From positions 62,001 through 126,000 of the forward strand of contig CAJXNP010000006.1 of assembly GCA_913057175.1 (NCBI GenBank): 64,000 nt of DNA, given 5' to 3'. Made by a program: the position numbers and the translations under genes. The stretch is from an uncultured Cytophagales bacterium. GTDB lineage: Bacteria; Bacteroidota; Bacteroidia; Cytophagales; Cyclobacteriaceae. Below, piece after piece: positions 58,658 through 64,000 of this stretch. Positions within the stretch are counted from its first letter, which is position 1, and the number at the start of each line of letters is the position of its first letter. The notes beneath the pieces are model-generated. The model worked only from the letters and a program-made list of their open reading frames with translations, did not search any database and was not told where the DNA came from.

Positions 58658-61600
58658 ATGAACCTACATCCAAGAATTAAAGAATTACTGTCACTTATTG
58701 GAGATCTCATACCTGACCAATCAAATGAAGTAACTTATGCCATAGAAATTTGTGCAGCTGCTATTCTTAAAGGCCAGCTTGTATCGGAAATGTTGTTCAC
58801 ATATAATCCACAGCCTATAAATACTGTGAGGCTCAATGAAGTACATCCGGATATTATTTTTTTGGCAAACAGGGCTCTGGAAAATGCAGAGAATGAATTA
58901 GCAAACCTGGAAAAAAAATCAGTTTTTATAAGGGATCAACCACTACCTAGTCGTGGGATTCACTCTCCTGGAAGCTGGCATTCGGCCTATTATATTGAAG
59001 AAACCATTGGCCCTCTTCTTACCAAAATGGGCCATGCCATTTGGGTAGATGTTTATCCGGAGGCAACCTTAACTGCTACCATCAAGAAAAACTCAAATGG
59101 CGATGCTCTGTTGTACCTTTTAAACAGCTCAACTTTTGAAATTTTGCAACAACAGCCAGGCGACCATTTTGTTTCAGTGGAAGCTGCTGCAGCAAAAACT
59201 TTCGTTTGGGTTTCTGCAAGTTTACTTGATAATGATGCACCTGTTGGGAAGTATTTCGGGTTATATGCACGGAAGATCACCATGGAAATGCCTACATATG
59301 GCATCGATCCTAATAAGCCTTACAACCTTATCATTGCACCTCATGCAATCGACCAAGGCCATAATATTATCATAGAAATGACCTTGTCCGAAACGCCATT
59401 TAATGACAACGTTAGTTCTCCGATATTTGAAAGCCAGGTGCAATTACCCAAACGAATGGTCATAGAAATAAATAATACTGGAGCACAAATGATTGAGTTC
59501 ACTGACAATGCTGGCATTCAATTCAGTCAAACCAGTATAGCTTGCCAATGGAATAATGCCGGACCAAAATACAGACATGATAAAAATGCCATCATTATTC
59601 CTATGGAAGTAAGTGAACCATTGATTCACACTATTGAAACCATAGGTAGCAAATACCATCTTTCGGCAAATGTACAATTTGATCATCCAGATTATGTACT
59701 TCCTTTAACATCGCTTGACCATTTACTCATTCCAAGCACCAAAGCTTTTGCCAGTATTTTCACATCAGGTTTACATATTTCCTTTCCCAATTACATTCTT
59801 GACGCGAATAATCGGACCGCTGTCATTGAAATACCCAACACCACACTTCTCATTGGTGATGATTCATTGCAGCTAATGGACCAATTACCTCCTTTAGGCG
59901 CCCTTATCCATTTGAGCTTTACCCAGGCGCTTACACCATCGGAAAAAATAACAGGCACGTTCGTTAGTGGCAGCAGGTTTAGTTTTCATTGTTCTGGTCG
60001 GGATGAATTATTTGAAATTTACCATGAACTAAGTAGTTCTCTATCTGCCCCGGTTTTTGCCAACGGTAAGGCAATATTAGATTCAATTAAATTGAATCTA
60101 TCATGTTTTTATCATGCACCTGATTATGATTTTGCTGGCACCAGTTCTATAGATATGTTACCAGCCTCTACCGATCCGGACGAACTACCAACAATAGAAT
60201 CCATCGTATTACGAAACGCTATTTTGGGCATCGCAATGCCTTACTATGTTCAATTCAGCTTTATTAATTTTGTCTCAAGTCAACGCCAGGCAAATGCAGC
60301 AAACATTTTCTGTCATTTGCACCGCTTTGAACCAATACTGGACAACCCCTATGTGGCAAATATTGATTTTTTGCGTCATCGACAGGAGGGATCCTTATCC
60401 AATGATCAACATATTGGGGAGCAATGCATTCTTAATATCTCCCTGCAGTCAAAGGATGAAGCAACACCAACTATGCATTTCAAATTTGGTGCAACCGAAC
60501 TCAACCACAGCTTAAACCATTTACCCTATTGGGCTAAGTGGGATGCTTTGGAGCAATACACAGAAGAGGCAGTTGAAAATAAAATTAAAAGGACAACGAT
60601 TCGCTACAAGCAGAAATTTGATCTCGATGTGCCTAATGATTTTAAGGCCAGTGTGGATGATACCTTACGAAAACCTAATCTCATTGCGCACCTAAGTAAC
60701 GCTACCAAAAACCATACATCTTTTCGGTTAATGGATGTGAGTTCTGCGGCTGATTGGATAGGTATAGAATATGGAAAGCTTACAAAAGATTTTGAAATAA
60801 CCCACGAGTTCATTATTGAACACGAGACTGACAGCGCCTATATAGATGGTATGGATGTTGTCGCATCTAGCCGCATGGTTCGTACTTTTATGAACCCTGC
60901 TTTTAGCTGGGAGCCCTATATAGACATTCAAAATGAAGATGCACTCTATGATCCCATAAAGACCTATTTAACAGATGGTCCTCCTGTTATTATGGGAAAT
61001 TCAAGCGATAAACCGGTGAAAATTGATCCCATAGCCGCTTTAGAAAGTACAATAGACTTAATGAATGATCAGGAACAAAATCAATCCTGGACTTCTTTTT
61101 CATTACCAAATGGCATGTTGGCATTAGCGATTAATATAAATAACATACCTTCTGAAGCCAATGCATTTTTTTCAAGTCCAGCAATCGAGTTTGAAAACAA
61201 TATTGCTGCAGCTAAATCCATTGTGATTCGTGCAGGAGTAGATCCAGCTACTGAAAAATCAGGAATTCCAGGGTTTTCCTTCCAACCATCTTCCTTGTTT
61301 AGTCAAAACGGAAATTTCCTGGATGAATCACCATTAGGCAAGCTGGTAACGGTGATTTACAATAACAATTTTCGAATAACCAACAATAACCAGCCCAGAG
61401 TATGTGGCATCCCTATCAATCGCATTGACTTTTCTGGTTATGGAGCGAATGTTTTTAGCTATTGGATTGATAAACATGCAAGCCTTGCTCAAATATCCCA
61501 GGCGAATTTTACTGCCTGGCGTGGCCGATTAGCTACTGAAATTGTTCAGGCTAAGGCAAATATATATCCGTTCGGTGTACGTTCGGTTCGTACCATTCAT

Positions 61601-63658
61601 ATTTACAGGTCACAATCGGCAATCGTTTACCGGGTTGATTCCGGATGGCAACCCGAATCGGATGGCTTTTTCAATTTTGATTACTCAATTGTACTTAATG
61701 GTATTCGGGTAAATGTGCCTTCAAAATATGAAATTCATCCCGGCTTAATTAAAGGAGTGACACATGTTGCTAACATAAGAGAAGTTAAAAGTGTAAACAA
61801 TTACGTGAGGAATTCCAAAGGTTTTGAATATACTATTGATGAAAACACCGGAATTGCAACACAAGCCGATCCAACAGAAAATGTGCTTGTTGCACTGGCA
61901 CCTGTCGTATTTGAGGGAAATATTATTCTACAGCAAGGTTCTGACAGTAATGATATAGTAAGTGTTTATTGTAAGGACATCGTTGGATATCTTCAAATTG
62001 CCCCTGTTGGGATTCCGATCTCCAGTGAAACTTTCGCAGACCTTATTAAGGATCGGGGTGGATTGCAATTCAATGCCAGCTGCATGCTAAATCTAGCCAA
62101 CTCTAACCAATCGTTGAAAGTTACGTCAATAAAATTCGGGGTATCGAATAGTACTCCTGAGGCAATTGTAGGTACGGTTTTTGGCACCCCTGTTTTTCCA
62201 AATGAAGGTTCGTGGACAGCAGTAATGTGCAATAATTCAGGTGCCGTGACACCTACTATACCAGAAGGTGTGCCTGTTATTCGACGAGGCAAATTGAATG
62301 AGCCAATTGAAAAGCAAGTTTTGATTGGAAATCCCGAAGACTTGTTGCAGAATGATCCTCAACTTCGGGCGTTTCAATTTGGTTTTCTGCAAAATGTTGG
62401 TCCACAGAAATTACTGTTTTTAAATCCTTCCTTTAATCAGTCAGAAAAGATATTACATTCAACCAGTCAATTGTTGGCAGATAGCTACCATCTTGTGAAG
62501 TCTAATGCGATTTTTCCATCCATTAAGGGTCTTCCCACCTTATCGCTAAATGACTTCAAGGTGAATATTTTAGAGAAAGGTTACCAGCTTATCAATCCCC
62601 TAAATGCAAGTAAAACCTTAGATATACCGGCAACTGCCAATAGGCTTAAGATTTTTGAAGAAGGAGGCGTTGCCGTTTTTGCAGAATATAATAAAGAAAG
62701 TATTGATGGATCTTCTATTGAGCCTGGAAAATGTCTAATGCAACTTGATGCTGAGCAAAAGTCATGGTCACAGGAATTCAAAAACCTGGGCATAGCAGTT
62801 GACATTCACGATTATAAACGAATTTTCATTGTTCAGGGAAATATGCGGCTAAGTTCAAGCAGTTTACCATCCTTTAGCGAACCCTCAATATCATTTGGTA
62901 AAGCGCTTGAGCCTGTAACTGATATCCTTCAAATCCTATCTAAACTAAATGGAGGTGATTATGCTGGTGCTCTCAAGAATGGTCTGCATGTAGCAATGAG
63001 TAATTCACCGGATAACTGGCACTACTCATATAAAGCTGGTTTAGAAATACCCATCATTTGCTTTCCTAAAGCAACGTTTGATAGTCCCAATACACCGTTA
63101 CGACTAAAGTGTTCATTGGGCCTGGGCTGTTATTTCAATTCAAGTGTAAATATCTCATCCACCGGCCAACCTATTGGAGCATCTGGTGGGGCCTATTTAG
63201 AGTTTAAAGGCGAAGTGTCTGTCATGTGTATCAGTATTTCACTTGCAACCATTTATTCCCATGGTACATGCCTGGCTCGTGTTTCAGCCGATTCTGTAAA
63301 CGGACCGACGGTTTCTTTGCAGATGGGCTTTGGTGCAGAAATAATGATTGGTTTGCCCGTTGTAGGCAATGTAAGTGTCACTTATAGCGCCGGAGTTTAT
63401 GTTGAGATAAGTGATACTAAAATCGTCGGAGGCGCTTTCATTTGTTACAAAGGCCGCCTCGAATTATTTGCAGGGTTGCTTACCACTCAAATTATGTTGG
63501 AAGCCGGAGGCAAATTTCGTTCATCTTACAATAGCAATGAACGAAAAAAAGATACTTACATCGTTGCCCAAGTAGTTTTTGCCCTGGATATCAGCATATT
63601 CATGGTCGCTGATATCAATTTTACTGAACGATTTCAAGATGAAAGACAAATTGCCTAA
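58658..63658 (+). CDS. Giant uncharacterised protein (1666 residues)
   Basis: A 1666-residue protein with no signal peptide, no transmembrane helix and no catalytic motif I recognise. The first 60 residues are helical (IKELLSLIGDLIPDQSN); the rest is mainly beta strand, arranged as several sandwich-like modules. Two stretches look conserved: INRIDFSGYGANVFSYWID near 920, followed by GVRSVRTIHIYRS near 975 and VYRVDSGWQPESDG; and a C-terminal region near 1530-1660 with GLPVVGNVSVTYSAGVYVEI and ALDISIFMVADINFTERF. I recall similar blocks in long hypothetical proteins of other phyla, unnamed. It is probably a structural or carrier protein of a secreted or surface particle, which is inference from size and from its OmpA-like neighbours. 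Confidence 0.85.
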   Translation: MNLHPRIKELLSLIGDLIPDQSNEVTYAIEICAAAILKGQLVSEMLFTYNPQPINTVRLNEVHPDIIFLANRALENAENELANLEKKSVFIRDQPLPSRGIHSPGSWHSAYYIEETIGPLLTKMGHAIWVDVYPEATLTATIKKNSNGDALLYLLNSSTFEILQQQPGDHFVSVEAAAAKTFVWVSASLLDNDAPVGKYFGLYARKITMEMPTYGIDPNKPYNLIIAPHAIDQGHNIIIEMTLSETPFNDNVSSPIFESQVQLPKRMVIEINNTGAQMIEFTDNAGIQFSQTSIACQWNNAGPKYRHDKNAIIIPMEVSEPLIHTIETIGSKYHLSANVQFDHPDYVLPLTSLDHLLIPSTKAFASIFTSGLHISFPNYILDANNRTAVIEIPNTTLLIGDDSLQLMDQLPPLGALIHLSFTQALTPSEKITGTFVSGSRFSFHCSGRDELFEIYHELSSSLSAPVFANGKAILDSIKLNLSCFYHAPDYDFAGTSSIDMLPASTDPDELPTIESIVLRNAILGIAMPYYVQFSFINFVSSQRQANAANIFCHLHRFEPILDNPYVANIDFLRHRQEGSLSNDQHIGEQCILNISLQSKDEATPTMHFKFGATELNHSLNHLPYWAKWDALEQYTEEAVENKIKRTTIRYKQKFDLDVPNDFKASVDDTLRKPNLIAHLSNATKNHTSFRLMDVSSAADWIGIEYGKLTKDFEITHEFIIEHETDSAYIDGMDVVASSRMVRTFMNPAFSWEPYIDIQNEDALYDPIKTYLTDGPPVIMGNSSDKPVKIDPIAALESTIDLMNDQEQNQSWTSFSLPNGMLALAININNIPSEANAFFSSPAIEFENNIAAAKSIVIRAGVDPATEKSGIPGFSFQPSSLFSQNGNFLDESPLGKLVTVIYNNNFRITNNNQPRVCGIPINRIDFSGYGANVFSYWIDKHASLAQISQANFTAWRGRLATEIVQAKANIYPFGVRSVRTIHIYRSQSAIVYRVDSGWQPESDGFFNFDYSIVLNGIRVNVPSKYEIHPGLIKGVTHVANIREVKSVNNYVRNSKGFEYTIDENTGIATQADPTENVLVALAPVVFEGNIILQQGSDSNDIVSVYCKDIVGYLQIAPVGIPISSETFADLIKDRGGLQFNASCMLNLANSNQSLKVTSIKFGVSNSTPEAIVGTVFGTPVFPNEGSWTAVMCNNSGAVTPTIPEGVPVIRRGKLNEPIEKQVLIGNPEDLLQNDPQLRAFQFGFLQNVGPQKLLFLNPSFNQSEKILHSTSQLLADSYHLVKSNAIFPSIKGLPTLSLNDFKVNILEKGYQLINPLNASKTLDIPATANRLKIFEEGGVAVFAEYNKESIDGSSIEPGKCLMQLDAEQKSWSQEFKNLGIAVDIHDYKRIFIVQGNMRLSSSSLPSFSEPSISFGKALEPVTDILQILSKLNGGDYAGALKNGLHVAMSNSPDNWHYSYKAGLEIPIICFPKATFDSPNTPLRLKCSLGLGCYFNSSVNISSTGQPIGASGGAYLEFKGEVSVMCISISLATIYSHGTCLARVSADSVNGPTVSLQMGFGAEIMIGLPVVGNVSVTYSAGVYVEISDTKIVGGAFICYKGRLELFAGLLTTQIMLEAGGKFRSSYNSNERKKDTYIVAQVVFALDISIFMVADINFTERFQDERQIA

Positions 63659-63660
63659 CT

Positions 63661-64000
63661 ATGAAAGCTCATTTCTCACTCTTTGCGATACCTCAGCGTT
63701 TTACAAACAACAAGCTGCAAGTAAACATTCTTATTTTACCCAGAAATTTTGACCCACTTATCGCACAACCCATGCTTGCACCTTTCGGGCCTTGGGTTGA
63801 GGCCAATTTGAAGTTTAAGATTAGCATAAGTGATGGCTTGCAACACATCCCTCGCCTGGATGTAAATCCGGCATTTACGCAGTTAATGGATAATTCTGTA
63901 CCAACAGAGGCAAAGGATATTTTTCAAAAACTCAAACAGGATTTCGATATAACGAGTACCAGCAGGGCGGAAAAGCCCAGTCCCAATTATTTAATCAAGA
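63661..64000 (+). CDS. Uncharacterised protein, start only
   Basis: Begins with ATG 2 bp after the giant gene stop and is open at the right edge of the window (113 codons visible: MKAHFSLFAIPQRFTNNKLQ...). No signal peptide. The content is beta rich with FGPWVEANLKFKISISDG and a helix near the end (AKDIFQKLKQDFDI). No family is recognised. The very short spacing indicates translational coupling with the giant gene, so the two should work together. Confidence 0.75.
   Translation, partial: MKAHFSLFAIPQRFTNNKLQVNILILPRNFDPLIAQPMLAPFGPWVEANLKFKISISDGLQHIPRLDVNPAFTQLMDNSVPTEAKDIFQKLKQDFDITSTSRAEKPSPNYLIK

Overview
The window looks like chromosomal DNA of a free-living member of the Bacteroidota, probably a Cytophagales-type bacterium. 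The evidence is a short RpoD-type primary sigma factor of 287 residues, a CspA gene next to the Lys/Glu-rich small protein usual in this phylum, a GSCFA-domain remnant, many lipoproteins, few Shine-Dalgarno sites, AT-rich spacers and many sulfatases. The order is an inference. I saw no rRNA, tRNA, CRISPR array, prophage or integrase.

Layout. 0-1.4 kb: the end of an Omp85-type barrel and a MarC-family membrane protein. 1.4-11.2 kb: a co-directional run of a HAD-type lipoprotein, a beta-barrel protein, two large AtsA-type sulfatases, a DUF1254/DUF1214 lipoprotein and a second barrel. This looks like one sulfate-ester or lipid catabolic locus at the cell envelope. 11.5-13.6 kb: rpoD, cold shock gene and partner. 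13.9-19 kb: a repeat-rich stretch with a GSCFA pseudogene, five copies of a roughly 145-bp two-hairpin repeat, a GIY-YIG gene lying exactly between two of them, and a secreted pullulanase. 19-34.7 kb: secreted or lipoprotein hydrolases (serine hydrolase, two more sulfatases, gamma-glutamyltransferase, M61 peptidase, alpha/beta hydrolase), tRNA modification, GNAT, and an OmpA plus triple-HhH gene pair. 35-40 kb: stress-type genes (DUF748, SDR, topoisomerase IB, DUF892) and a DCC-family remnant.

40.2-50.8 kb is bracketed by a direct repeat of about 515 bp. The right copy is the leader and start of an intact mercuric-reductase-like flavoprotein gene. The left copy is a decayed truncated duplicate that has lost a redox cysteine and FAD-binding glycines. 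Between them lie a sigma-54 response regulator, an SDR, two NTF2-like proteins, an alpha/beta hydrolase and a TPR sensor histidine kinase. 52-55.3 kb is a small-molecule/redox response module (response regulator, TetR, DoxX, azoreductase, HxlR) with visible palindromic operators.

57.3-64 kb is the most novel part. Two small paralogous OmpA-like proteins without signal peptides precede a 1666-residue protein of unknown function, also without a signal peptide, and 2 bp later another unknown protein that runs off the window. This cluster is the best candidate for an undescribed system.
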